A stretch of 64,000 nt of DNA. Source: Galeruca laticollis (taxonomy: Eukaryota > Arthropoda > Insecta > Coleoptera > Chrysomelidae). The translations under genes were made by a program, and so were the position numbers. Below the pieces are notes generated by a model that worked only from the letters and a program-made list of their open reading frames with translations, was not told where the DNA came from and made no database searches. This document shows positions 38,271-51,686 of the stretch, in pieces (within the stretch, counting starts at the first letter, position 1; the number at the start of each line of letters is the position of its first letter). Location of the stretch: NCBI GenBank assembly GCA_963921935.1, contig OY998175.1:286100246-286164245 (forward strand), given 5' to 3'.

Positions 38271-41200
38271 TGGACTATAGTAAGGAAAATATTGCATTTT
38301 TCGCAATTCTCCAAAAATATATTTTTGGCCTATCATCCCCTCGAAACATGTTCGATTAGATGAAAATTCATCTAAAATCGATGGGTGACTTTGTTAATGC
38401 CCTAATTCTATTAATTTTTGAATAACTATGGATATTTGATTTTACCCTCTTCATTCGATACTCCACGTTTGACGCACTCTACTTCAGAATCGCATCATTG
38501 TAGAGCACTCCCGATTTTTTGTATCATAGATGGGATCTTTGACGATACTTCCTCAGAAAATTGAATGAATACTTCCATTATTTTGGTCTGTACTATTTTT
38601 TATTTGAAGGCATGTTTTCTTTTAATTTAAATGCTCTCCTAATATTTGTAACATTTATCTTATCGAAAAATGGACAACACCAGTCGATTTGTCGTATCAA
38701 AGAACCCTTATTCTCATAATTTCAGTATTTTTTGAGAGGAAAAATATTTTTCGTCAAATATGTAGCTGGACTATAGTAAGGAAAATATTGCATTTTTCGC
38801 AATTCTCCAAAAATATATTTTTGGCCTATCATCCCCTCGAAACATGTTCGATTAGATGAAAATTCATCTAAAATCGATGGGTGACTTTGTTATTGCCCTA
38901 ATTCTATCAATTTATGAATAACTATGGATATTTGATTTTACCCTCTTAATTCGATACTCCACGTTTGACGCACTCTACTTCAGAATAGCATCATTGTAGA
39001 GCACTCCCGATTTTCTGTATCTTAGATGGGACCTTTGACGATACTTTCTCAGAAAATTGAATGAATACTTCCATTATTTTGGTTTGTACTATTTTTTATA
39101 TGAAGGCATGTTTTCTTTTAACTTAAATGCTCTCCTAATATTTGAAACATTTATCTTATCGAAAAATGGACACCAGTCGATTTGTCGTATCAAAGAACCC
39201 TTATTCTCATAATTTCAGTATTTTTTGAGAGGAAAAATATTTTTCGTCAAATATGTAGTTGGACTATAGTAAGGAAAATATTGCATTTTTCGCAATTCTC
39301 CAAAAATATATTTTTGCCCTATCATCTCCTCGAAACATGTTCGATTAGATGAAAATTCATCTAAAATCGATGGGTGACTTTGTTAATGCCCTTATTCTAT
39401 CAATTTTTGAATAACTATGGATATTTGATTTTACCCTCTTCATTCGATACACCACGTTTGACGCACTCTACTTCCGAATCGCATCATTGTAGAGCACTCC
39501 CGATTTTTTGTATCATAGATGGGACCTTTGACGATACTTTCTCAAAAAGTTGAAAGAATACTTCCATTATTTTGGTCTGTACTATTTTTTTTATGAAGGC
39601 ATGTTTTCTTTTAACTTAAATGCTCTCCTAATATTTGAAACATTTATCTTATCGAAAAATGGACAACACCAGTCGATTTGTCGTATCAGAGAACCCTTAT
39701 TCTCATAATTTCAGTATTTTTTGAGAGGAAAAATATTTTTCGTCAAATATGCATTTTTCGCAATTCTCCAAAAATATATTTTTGGCCTATCATCCCCTCG
39801 AAACATGTTCGATTAGATGAAAATTCATCTAAAATCGATGGGTGACTTTGTTAATGCCCTAATTCTATTAATTTTTGAATAACTATGGATATTTGATTTT
39901 ACCCTCTTCATTCGATAAGATATGAATAACTATGGATATTTGATTTTACCCTCTTAATTCGATACTCCACGTTTGACGCACTCTACTTCAGAATAGCATC
40001 ATTGTAGAGCACTCCCGATTTTCTGTATCATAGATGGGACCTTTGACGATACTTTCTCAGAAAATTGAATGAATACTTCCATTATTTTGGTCTGTACTAT
40101 TTTTTATATGAAGGCATGTTTTCTTTTAACTTAAATGCTCTCCTAATATTTGAAACATTTATCTTATCGAAAAATGGACAACACCAGTCGATTTGTTGTA
40201 TCAAAGAACCCTTATTCATATAATTTCAGTATTTTTTGAGAGGTGAAATATTTTTCGTCAAATATGTAGCTGGACTATTATAGTAAGGAAAATATTGCAT
40301 TTTTCGCAATTCTCCAAAAATATATTTTTGGCCTATCATCCCCTCGAAACATGTTCGATTAGATGAAAATTCATCTAAAATCGATGGGTGACTTTGTTAA
40401 TGCCCTAATTCTAATAATTTTTGAATAACTATGGATATTTGATTTTACCCTCTTCATTCGATACTCCACGTTTGACGCACTCTACTTCCGAATCGCATCA
40501 TTGTAGAGCACTCCCGATTTTTGTATCATAGATGGGACCTTTGACGATACTTTCTCAGAAAATTGAATGAATACTTCCATTATTTTGGTCTGTACTATTT
40601 TTTATATGAAGGCATGTTTTCTTTTAACTTAAATGCTCTCCTAATATTTGAAACATTTATCTTATCGAAAAATGGACAACACCAGTCGATTTGTCGTATC
40701 AAAGAACCCTTATTCTTATAATTTCAGTATTTTTTGAGAGGAAAAATATTTTTCGTCAAATATGCATTTTTCGCAATTCTCCAAAAATATATTTTTGGCC
40801 TATCATCCCCTCGAAACATGTTCGATTAGATGAAAATTCATATAAAATCGATGGGTGACTTTGTTAATGTCCTAATTCTATCAATTTTTGAATAACTATG
40901 GATATTTGATTATACCCTCTCCATTCGATACTCCACGTTTGACGCACTCTACTTCCGAATCGCATCATTGTAGAGCACTCCCGATTTTTGTATCATAGAT
41001 GGGACCTTTGGCGATACTTTCTCAGAAAATTGAATGAATACTTCCATTATTTTGGTCTGTACTATTTTTTATATGAAGGCATGTTTTCTTTTAACTTAAA
41101 TGCTCTCCTAATATTTGAAACATTTATCTTATCGAAAAATGGACAACACCAGTCGATTTGTCGTATCAAAGAACCCTTATTCTTATAATTTCAGTATTTT

Positions 41201-41864
41201 TTGAGAGGAAAAATATTTTTCGTCAAATATGCATTTTTCGCAATTCTCCAAAAATATATTTTTGGCCTATCATCCCCTCGAAACATGTTCGATTAGATGA
41301 ATATTCATCTAAAATCGATGGGTGACTTTGTTATTGCCCTAATTCTATCAATTTATGAATAACTATGGATATTTGATTTTACCCTCTTAATTCGATACTC
41401 CACGTTTGACGCACTCTACTTCAGAATAGCATCATTGTAGAGCACTCCCGATTTTCTGTATCATAGATGGGACCTTTGACGATACTTTCTCAGAAAATTG
41501 AATGAATACTTCCATTATTTTGGTCTGTACTATTTTTTATATGAAGGCATGTTTTCTTTTAACTTAAATGCTCTCCTAATATTTGAAACATTTATCTTAT
41601 CGAAAAATGGACAACACCAGTCGATTTGTTGTATCAAAGAACCCTTATTCTTATAATTTCAGTATTTTTTGAGAGGTAGAATATTTTTCGTCAAATATGT
41701 AGCTGGACTATAGTAAGGAAAATATTGCATTTTTCGCAATTCTCCAAAAATATATTTTTGGCCTATCATCCCCTCGAAACATGTTCGATTAGATGAAAAT
41801 TCATCTAAAATCGATGGGTGACTTTGTTAATGCCCTAATTCTATTAATTTTTGAATAACTATGG
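38271..41864 (+). repeat. Mixed satellite sub-block (landmarks 38529 to 41466)
   Basis: Landmarks are 38529, 39025, 39518, 40033, 40531, 40998 and 41466. The 515-bp spacing between 39,518 and 40,033 comes from a 47-bp internal duplication. The 40,531-41,466 run repeats the 467/468 spacing seen at 8074-9009 and 14585-15520. A private linker variant, CTATTATAGTAAGG, occurs near 40,271. Confidence 0.8.
39877..39970 (+). repeat. 47-bp internal duplication in a monomer (first instance)
   Basis: GAATAACTATGG starts at 39,877 and again at 39,924, exactly 47 bp apart. The first copy follows TTTTT and ends in CTTCATTCGATAAG. The second follows GATAT and ends in CTTAATTCGATAC. The two copies carry markers of two different monomer lineages, so this is a recombination junction rather than simple slippage. 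Confidence 0.93.
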
Positions 41865-44385
41865 ATATTTGATTTTACCCTCTTCATTCGATACTCCACG
41901 TTTGACGCACTCTACTTCAGAATCGCATCATTGTAGAGCACTCCCGATTTTTTGTATCATAGATGGGACCTTTGACGATACTTTCTCAGAAAATTGAATG
42001 AATACTTCCATTATTTTGGTCTGTACAATTTTTTATTTGAAGGCATGTTTTCTTTTAATTTAAATGCTCTCCTAATATTTGTAACATTTATCTTATCGAA
42101 AAATGGACAACACCAGTCGATTTGTCGTATCAAAGAACCCTTATTCTTATAATTTCAGTATTTTTTGAGAGGAAAAATATTTTTCGTCAAATATGTAGCT
42201 GGACTATAGTAAGGAAAATATTGCATTTTTCGCAATTCTCCAAAAATATATTTTTGGCCTATCATCCCCTCGAAACATGTTCGATTAGATGAAAATTCAT
42301 CTAAAATCGATGGGTGACTTTGTTATTGCCCTAATTCTATCAATTTATGAATAACTATGGATATTTGATTTTACCCTCTTAATTCGATACTCCACGTTTG
42401 ACGCACTCTACTTCAGAATAGCATCATTGTAGAGCACTCCCGATTTTCTGTATCATAGATGGGACCTTTGACGATACTCTCTCAGAAAATTGAATGAATA
42501 CTTCCATTATTTTGGTCTGTACTATTTTTTATATGAAGGCATGTTTTCTTTTAACTTAAATGCTCTCCTAATATTTGAAACATTTATCTTATCGAAAAAT
42601 GGACACCAGTCGATTTGTCGTATCAAAGAATCCTTATTCTCATAATTTCAGTATTTTTTGAGAGGTGAAATATTTTTCGTCAAATATGTAGCTGGACTAT
42701 AGTAAGAAAAATATTGCATTTTTCGCAATTCTCCAAAAATATATTTTTGGCCTATCATCCCCTCGAAACATGTTCGATTAGATGAAAATTCATCTAAAAT
42801 CGATGGGTGACTTTGTTAATGCCCTAATTCTATTAATTTTTGGATAACTATGGATATTTGATTTTACCCTCTTCATTCGATAAGATATGAATAACTATGG
42901 ATATTTGATTTTACCCTCTTAATTCGATACTCCACGTTTGACGCACTCTACTTCAGAATAGCATCATTGTAGAGCACTCCCGATTTTCTGTATCATAGAT
43001 GGGACCTTTGACGATACTCTCTCAGAAAATTGAATGAATACTTCCATTATTTTGGTCTGTACTATTTTTTATATGAAGGCATGTTTTCTTTTAACTTAAA
43101 TGCTCTCCTAATATTTGAAACATTTATCTTATCGAAAAATGGACAACACCAGTCGATTTGTTGTATCAAAGAACCCTTATTCATATAATTTCAGTATTTT
43201 TTGAGAGGTGAAATATTTTTCGTCAAATATGTAGCTGGACTATAGTAAGGAAAATATTGCATTTTTCGCAATTCTCCAAAAATATATTTTTGGCCTATCA
43301 TCCCCTCGAAACATGTTCGATTAGATGAAAATTCATCTAAAATCGATGGGTGACTTTGTTAATGCCCTAATTCTATTAATTTTTGAATAACTATGGATAT
43401 TTGATTTTACCCTCTTCATTCGATACTCCACGTTTGACGCACTCAACTTTAGAATCGCATCATTGTAGAGCACTCCCGATTTTTTGTATCATAGATGGGA
43501 CCTTTGACGATACTTTCTCAGAAAATTGAATGAATACTTCCATAATTTTGGTCTGTACTATTTTTTATTTGAAGGCATGTTTTCTTTTAATTTAAATGCT
43601 CTCCTAATATTTGTAACATTTATCTTATCGAAAAATGGACAACACCAGTCGATTTGTCGTATCAAAGAACCCTTATTCTCATAATTTCAGTATTTTTTGA
43701 GAGGAAAAATATTTTTCGTCAAATATGTAGCTGGACTATAGTAAGGAAAATATTGCATTTTTCGCAATTCTCCAAAAATATATTTTTGGCCTATCATCCC
43801 CTCGAAACATGTTCGATTAGATGAAAATTCATCTAAAATCGATGGGTGACTTTGTTATTGCCCTAATTCTATCAATTTATGAATAACTATGGATATTTGA
43901 TTTTACCCTCTTAATTCGATACTCCACGTTTGACGCACTCTACTTCAGAATAGCATCATTGTAGAGCACTCCCGATTTTCTGTATCATAGATGGGACCTT
44001 TGACGATACTTTCTCAGAAAATTGAATGAATACTTCCATTATTTTGGTCTGTACTATTTTTTATATGAAGGCATGTTTTCTTTTAACTTAAATGCTCTCC
44101 TAATATTTGGAACATTTATCTTATCGAAAAATGGACACCAGTCGATTTGTCGTATCAAAGAACCCTTATTCTCATAATTTCAGTATTTTTTGAGAGGTGA
44201 AATATTTTTCGTCAAATATGTAGCTGGACTATAGTAAGGAAAATATTGCATTTTTCGCAATTCTCCAAAAATATATTTTTGGCCTATCATCCCCTCGAAA
44301 CATGTTCGATTAGATGAAAATTAATCTAAAATCGATGGGTGACTTTGTTAATGCCCTAATTCTATTAATTTTTGAATAACTATGG
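41865..44385 (+). repeat. Five-monomer higher-order unit, first copy (2,521-bp period)
   Basis: Landmarks are 41962, 42458, 42998, 43494 and 43990, with spacings 496, 540, 496 and 496. All recur 2,521 bp later. Shared rare variants are CTGTACAATTTTTT near 42,022, CAAAGAATCCTTATTC near 42,624, GATACTCTCTCAG near 42,474, CACTCAACTTTAG near 43,440 and ATTTGGAACATTT near 44,105. The exact boundary can be placed only within about 110 bp. Confidence 0.9.
42842..42935 (+). repeat. 47-bp internal duplication in a monomer (second instance)
   Basis: GGATAACTATGG at 42,842 is followed 47 bp later by GAATAACTATGG at 42,889, with the same CATTCGATAAGATATG junction as at 39.9 kb. It makes the landmark spacing 540 bp. 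The single GA-to-GG change in the first copy is shared with the 45.4-kb instance and absent from the 39.9-kb one. Confidence 0.93.
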
Positions 44386-46906
44386 ATATTTGATTTTACC
44401 CTCTTCATTCGATACTCCACGTTTGACGCACTCTACTTCAGAATCGCATCATTGTAGAGCACTCCCGATTTTTTGTATCATAGATGGGACCTTTGACGAT
44501 ACTTTCTCAGAAAATTGAATGAATACTTCCATTATTTTGGTCTGTACAATTTTTTATTTGAAGGCATGTTTTCTTTTAATTTAAATGCTCTCCTAATATT
44601 TGTAACATTTATCTTATCGAAAAATGGACAACACCAGTCGATTTGTCGTATCAAAGAACCCTTATTCTTATAATTTCAGTATTTTTTGAGAGGAAAAATA
44701 TTTTTCGTCAAATATGTAGCTGGACTATAGTAAGGAAAATATTGCATTTTTCGCAATTCTCCAAAAATATATTTTTGGCCTATCATCCCCTCGAAACATG
44801 TTCGATTAGATGAAAATTCATCTAAAATCGATGGGTGACTTTGTTATTGCCCTAATTCTATCAATTTATGAATAACTATGGATATTTGATTTTACCCTCT
44901 TAATTCGATACTCCACGTTTGACGCACTCTACTTCAGAATAGCATCATTGTAGAGCACTCCCGATTTTCTGTATCATAGATGGGACCTTTGACGATACTC
45001 TCTCAGAAAATTGAATGAATACTTCCATTATTTTGGTCTGTACTATTTTTTATATGAAGGCATGTTTTCTTTTAACTTAAATGCTCTCCTAATATTTGAA
45101 ACATTTATCTTATCGAAAAATGGACACCAGTCGATTTGTCGTATCAAAGAATCCTTATTCTCATAATTTCAGTATTTTTTGAGAGGTGAAATATTTTTCG
45201 TCAAATATGTAGCTGGACTATAGTAAGAAAAATATTGCATTTTTCGCAATTCTCCAAAAATATATTTTTGGCCTATCATCCCCTCGAAACATGTTCGATT
45301 AGATGAAAATTCATCTAAAATCGATGGGTGACTTTGTTAATGCCCTAATTCTATTAATTTTTGGATAACTATGGATATTTGATTTTACCCTCTTCATTCG
45401 ATAAGATATGAATAACTATGGATATTTGATTTTACCCTCTTAATTCGATACTCCACGTTTGACGCACTCTACTTCAGAATAGCATCATTGTAGAGCACTC
45501 CCGATTTTCTGTATCATAGATGGGACCTTTGACGATACTCTCTCAGAAAATTGAATGAATACTTCCATTATTTTGGTCTGTACTATTTTTTATATGAAGG
45601 CATGTTTTCTTTTAACTTAAATGCTCTCCTAATATTTGAAACATTTATCTTATCGAAAAATGGACAACACCAGTCGATTTGTTGTATCAAAGAACCCTTA
45701 TTCATATAATTTCAGTATTTTTTGAGAGGTGAAATATTTTTCGTCAAATATGTAGCTGGACTATAGTAAGGAAAATATTGCATTTTTCGCAATTCTCCAA
45801 AAATATATTTTTGGCCTATCATCCCCTCGAAACATGTTCGATTAGATGAAAATTCATCTAAAATCGATGGGTGACTTTGTTAATGCCCTAATTCTATTAA
45901 TTTTTGAATAACTATGGATATTTGATTTTACCCTCTTCATTCGATACTCCACGTTTGACGCACTCAACTTTAGAATCGCATCATTGTAGAGCACTCCCGA
46001 TTTTTTGTATCATAGATGGGACCTTTGACGATACTTTCTCAGAAAATTGAATGAATACTTCCATAATTTTGGTCTGTACTATTTTTTATTTGAAGGCATG
46101 TTTTCTTTTAATTTAAATGCTCTCCTAATATTTGTAACATTTATCTTATCGAAAAATGGACAACACCAGTCGATTTGTCGTATCAAAGAACCCTTATTCT
46201 CATAATTTCAGTATTTTTTGAGAGGAAAAATATTTTTCGTCAAATATGTAGCTGGACTATAGTAAGGAAAATATTGCATTTTTCGCAATTCTCCAAAAAT
46301 ATATTTTTGGCCTATCATCCCCTCGAAACATGTTCGATTAGATGAAAATTCATCTAAAATCGATGGGTGACTTTGTTATTGCCCTAATTCTATCAATTTA
46401 TGAATAACTATGGATATTTGATTTTACCCTCTTAATTCGATACTCCACGTTTGACGCACTCTACTTCAGAATAGCATCATTGTAGAGCACTCCCGATTTT
46501 CTGTATCATAGATGGGACCTTTGACGATACTTTCTCAGAAAATTGAATGAATACTTCCATTATTTTGGTCTGTACTATTTTTTATATGAAGGCATGTTTT
46601 CTTTTAACTTAAATGCTCTCCTAATATTTGGAACATTTATCTTATCGAAAAATGGACACCAGTCGATTTGTCGTATCAAAGAACCCTTATTCTCATAATT
46701 TCAGTATTTTTTGAGAGGTGAAATATTTTTCGTCAAATATGTAGCTGGACTATAGTAAGGAAAATATTGCATTTTTCGCAATTCTCCAAAAATATATTTT
46801 TGGCCTATCATCCCCTCGAAACATGTTCGATTAGATGAAAATTAATCTAAAATCGATGGGTGACTTTGTTAATGCCCTAATTCTATTAATTTTTGAATAA
46901 CTATGG
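44386..46906 (+). repeat. Five-monomer higher-order unit, second copy (2,521-bp period)
   Basis: Landmarks 44483, 44979, 45519, 46015 and 46511 repeat the previous unit at +2,521, including the 540-bp monomer. All the rare markers listed for the first copy recur. The match ends by 46,964, where CTTCCGAATC replaces CTTCAGAATC. Confidence 0.9.
45363..45456 (+). repeat. 47-bp internal duplication in a monomer (third instance)
   Basis: GGATAACTATGG at 45,363 and GAATAACTATGG at 45,410 are 47 bp apart, with the same junction as before. It lies 2,521 bp after the second instance and was clearly copied with the surrounding unit. Confidence 0.93.
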
Positions 46907-48141
46907 ATATTTGATTTTACCCTCTTCATTCGATACTCCACGTTTGACGCACTCTACTTCCGAATCGCATCATTGTAGAGCACTCCCGATTTTTGTATCA
47001 TAGATGGGACCTTTGACGATACTTTCTCAGAAAATTGAATGAATACTTCCATTATTTTGGTCTGTACTATTTTTTATATGAAGGCATGTTTTCTTTTAAC
47101 TTAAATGCTCTCCTAATATTTGAAACATTCATCTTATCGAAAAATGGACAACACCAGTCGATTTGTCGTATCAAAGAACCCTTATTCTTATAATTTCAGT
47201 ATTTTTTGAGAGGAAAAATATTTTTCGTCAAATATGCATTTTTCGCAATTCTCCAAAAATATATTTATGGCCTATCATCCCCTCGAAACATGTTCGATTA
47301 GATGAAAATTCATATAAAATCGATGGGTGACTTTGTTAATGTCCTAATTCTATCAATTTTTGAATAACTATGGATATTTGATTTTACCCTCTTCATTCGA
47401 TACTCCACGTTTGACGCACTCTACTTCCGAATCGCATCATTGTAGAGCACTCCCGATTTTTTGTATCATAGATGGGACCTTTGACGATACTTTCTCAGAA
47501 AATTGAATGATCACTTCCATTATTTTGGTCTGTACTATTTTTTATATGAAGGCATGTTTTCTTTTAACTTAAATGCTCTCCTAATATTTGAAACATTTAT
47601 CTTATCGGAAAATGGACAACACCAGTCGATTTGTCGTATCAAAGAACCCTTATTCTTATAATTTCAGTATTTTTTGAGAGGAAAAATATTTTTCGTCAAA
47701 TATGCATTTTTCGCAATTCTCCAAAAATATATTTTTGGCCTATCATCCCCTCGAAACATGTTCGATTAGATGAATATTCATCTAAAATCGATGGGTGACT
47801 TTGTTAATGCCCTAATTCTATTAATTTTTGAATAACTATGGATATTTGATTTTACCCTCTTCATTCGATACTCCACGTTTGACGCACTCTACTTCAGAAT
47901 CGCATCATTGTAGAGCACTCCCAATTTTTTGTATCATAGATGGGACCTTTGACGATACTTTCTCAGAAAATTGAATGAATACTTCCATTATTTTGGTCTG
48001 TACTATTTTTTATTTGAAGGCATGTTTTCTTTTAATTTAAATGCTCTCCTAATATTTGTAACATTTATCTTATCGAAAAATGGACAACACCAGTCGATTT
48101 GTCGTATCAAAGAACCCTTATTCTCATAATTTCAGTATTTT
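46907..48141 (+). repeat. Satellite sub-block (landmarks 47003, 47471, 47939)
   Basis: Spacings are 468 and 468 after the 492-bp step from 46,511. The block includes private variants such as ATTTATGGCC near 47,263 and CTCCCAATTTTTTG near 47,920. It ends at a junction where the monomer is cut short. Confidence 0.8.
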
Positions 48142-48160
48142 TTGTATCATAGATGGGACC
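48130..48160 (+). repeat. Deletion junction between two misaligned monomers
   Basis: TTTCAGTATTTTTTG, normally followed by AGAGG, is here followed directly by TATCATAGATGGG. The landmark spacing collapses to 213 bp (47,939 to 48,152). The two parental sites share ATTTTTTG: CAGTATTTTTTGAGAGG on one side and CCGATTTTTTGTATC on the other. About 255-280 bp of monomer is missing, consistent with a microhomology-mediated or unequal-exchange event. Confidence 0.93.
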
Positions 48161-50038
48161 TTTGACGATACTTTCTCAGAAAATTGAATGATCACTTCCA
48201 TTATTTTGGTCTGTACTATTTTTTATATGAAGGCATGTTTTCTTTTAACTTAAATGCTCTCCTAATATTTGAAACATTTATCTTATCGAAAAATGGACAA
48301 CACCAGTCGATTTGTCGTATCAAAGAACCCTTATTCTTATAATTTCAGTATTTTTTGAGAGGAAAAATATTTTTCGTCAAATATGCATTTTTCGCAATTC
48401 TCCAAAAATATATTTTTGGCCTATCATCCCCTCGAAACATGTTCGATTAGATGAATATTCATCTAAAATCGATGGGTGACTTTGTTATTGCCCTAATTCT
48501 ATCAATTTATGAATAGCTATGGATATTTGATTTTACCCTCTTAATTCGATACTCCACGTTTGACGCACTCTACTTCAGAATAGCATCATTGTAGAGCTCT
48601 CCCGATTTTCTGTATCATAGATGGGACCTTTGACGATACTTTCTCAGAAAATTGAATGAATACTTCCATTATTTTGGTCTGTACTATTTTTTATATGAAG
48701 GCATGTTTTCTTTTAACTTAAATGCTCTCCCAATATTTGACACATTTATCTTATCGAAAAATGGACACCAGTCGATTTGTCGTATCAAAGAACCCTTATT
48801 CTCATAATTTCAGTATTTTTTGAGAGGAAAAATATTTTTTGTCAAATATGTAGTTGGACTATAGTAAGGAAAATATTGCATTTTTCGCAATTCTCCAAAA
48901 ATATATTTTTGCCCTATCATCTCCTCGAAACATGTTCGATTAGATGAAAATTCATCTAAAATCGATGGGTGACTTTGTTAATGCCCTAATTCTATCAATT
49001 TTTGAATAACTATGGATATTTGATTTTACCCTCTTCATTCGATACTCCACGTTTGACGCACTCTACTTCCGAATCGCATTATTGTAGAGCACTCCCGATT
49101 TTTTGTATCGTAGATGGGACCTTTGACGATACTTTCTCAGAAAGTTGAAAGAATACTTCCATTATTTTGGTCTGTACTATTTTTTATATGAAGGCATGTT
49201 TTCTTTTAACTTAAATGCTCTCCTAATATTTGAAACATCTATCTTATCGAAAAATGGACAACACCAGTCGATTTGTCGTATCAAAGAACCCTTATTCTTA
49301 TAATTTCAGTATTTTTTGAGAGGAAAAATATTTTTCGTCAAATATGCATTTTTCGCAATTCTCCAAAAATATATTTTTGGCCTATCATCCCCTCGAAACA
49401 TGTTCGATTAGATAAAAATTCATCTAAAATCGATGGGAGACTTTGTTAATGCCCTAATTCTATCAATTTTTGAATAACTATGGGTATTTGATTTTACCCT
49501 CTTCATTCGATACTCCACGTTTGACGCACTCTACTTCCGAATCGCATCATTGTAGAGCACCCCCGATTTTTTGTATCATAGATGGGACCTTTGACGATAC
49601 TTTCTCAGAAATTTGAATGAATACTTCCATTATTTTGGTCTGTACTATTTTTTATATGAAGGCATGTTTTCTTTTAACTTAAATGCTCTCCTAATATTTG
49701 AAACATTTATCTTATCGAAAAATGGACAACACCAGTCGATTTGTCGTATCAAAGAACCCTTATTCTTATAATTTCAGTATTTTTTGAGAGGAAAAATATT
49801 TTTCGTCAAATATGCATTTTTCGCAATTCTCCAAAAATATATTTTTGGCCTATCATCCCCTCGAAACATGTTCGATTAGATGAAAATTCATATAAAATCG
49901 ATGGGTGACTTTGTTAATGTCCTAATTCTATCAATTTTTGAATAACTATGGATATTTGATTTTACCCTCTTCATTCGATACTCCACGTTTGACGCACTCT
50001 ACTTCCGAATCGCATCATTGTAGAGCACTTCCGATTTT
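48142..50038 (+). repeat. Four-monomer higher-order unit, first copy (1,897-bp period)
   Basis: Landmarks are 48152, 48620, 49113 and 49581, with spacings 468, 493 and 468. All recur 1,897 bp later. Rare shared markers are GAATAGCTATGG near 48,511, GAGCTCTCCCG near 48,594, CTCCCAATATTTGACAC near 48,727, CGCATTATTG near 49,075, TATCGTAGATGGG near 49,107 and GCACCCCCG near 49,557. Its left edge coincides with the deletion junction. Confidence 0.9.
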
Positions 50039-51686
50039 TTGTATCATAGATGGGACCTTTGACGATACTTTCTCAGAAAATTGAATGATCACTTCCATTA
50101 TTTTGGTCTGTACTATTTTTTATATGAAGGCATGTTTTCTTTTAACTTAAATGCTCTCCTAATATTTGAAACATTTATCTTATCGAAAAATGGACAACAC
50201 CAGTCGATTTGTCGTATCAAAGAACCCTTATTCTTATAATTTCAGTATTTTTTGAGAGGAAAAATATTTTTCGTCAAATATGCATTTTTCGCAATTCTCC
50301 AAAAATATATTTTTGGCCTATCATCCCCTCGAAACATGTTCGATTAGATGAATATTCATCTAAAATCGATGGGTGACTTTGTTATTGCCCTAATTCTATC
50401 AATTTATGAATAGCTATGGATATTTGATTTTACCCTCTTAATTCGATACTCCACGTTTGACGCACTCTACTTCAGAATAGCATCATTGTAGAGCTCTCCC
50501 GATTTTCTGTATCATAGATGGGACCTTTGACGATACTTTCTCAGAAAATTGAATGAATACTTCCATTATTTTGGTCTGTACTATTTTTTATATGAAGGCA
50601 TGTTTTCTTTTAACTTAAATGCTCTCCCAATATTTGACACATTTATCTTATCGAAAAATGGACACCAGTCGATTTGTCGTATCAAAGAACCCTTATTCTC
50701 ATAATTTCAGTATTTTTTGAGAGGAAAAATATTTTTTGTCAAATATGTAGTTGGACTATAGTAAGGAAAATATTGCATTTTTCGCAATTCTCCAAAAATA
50801 TATTTTTGCCCTATCATCTACTCGAAACATGTTCGATTAGATGAAAATTCATCTAAAATCGATGGGTGACTTTGTTAATGCCCTAATTCTATCAATTTTT
50901 GAATAACTATGGATATTTGATTTTACCCTCTTCATTCGATACTCCACGTTTGACGCACTCTACTTCCGAATCGCATTATTGTAGAGCACTCCCGATTTTT
51001 TGTATCGTAGATGGGACCTTTGACGATACTTTCTCAGAAAGTTGAAAGAATACTTCCATTATTTTGGTCTGTACTATTTTTTATATGAAGGCATGTTTTC
51101 TTTTAACTTAAATGCTCTCCTAATATTTGAAACATCTATCTTATCGAAAAATGGACAACACCAGTCGATTTGTCGTATCAAAGAACCCTTATTCTTATAA
51201 TTTCAGTATTTTTTGAGAGGAAAAATATTTTTCGTCAAATATGCATTTTTCGCAATTCTCCAAAAATATATTTTTGGCCTATCATCCCCTCGAAACATGT
51301 TCGATTAGATAAAAATTCATCTAAAATCGATGGGAGACTTTGTTAATGCCCTAATTCTATCAATTTTTGAATAACTATGGGTATTTGATTTTACCCTCTT
51401 CATTCGATACTCCACGTTTGACGCACTCTACTTCCGAATCGCATCATTGTAGAGCACCCCCGATTTTTTGTATCATAGATGGGACCTTTGACGATACTTT
51501 CTCAGAAATTTGAATGAATACTTCCACTATTTTGGTCTGTACTATTTTTTATATGAAGGCATGTTTTCTTTTAACTTAAATGCTCTCCTAATATTTGAAA
51601 CATTTATCTTATCGAAAAATGGACAACACCAGTCGATTTGTCGTATCAAAGAACCCTTATTCTTATAATTTCAGTATTTTTTGAGA
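50039..51686 (+). repeat. Four-monomer higher-order unit, second copy (1,897-bp period)
   Basis: Landmarks 50049, 50517, 51010 and 51478 sit 1,897 bp after their partners and carry the same rare markers. The match ends near 51,687, where GAGAGGTAAAAT and CGTCATATATG replace the short-linker sequence of the first copy. A third copy of this block lies near the right end, 7,746 bp further on. Confidence 0.9.
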
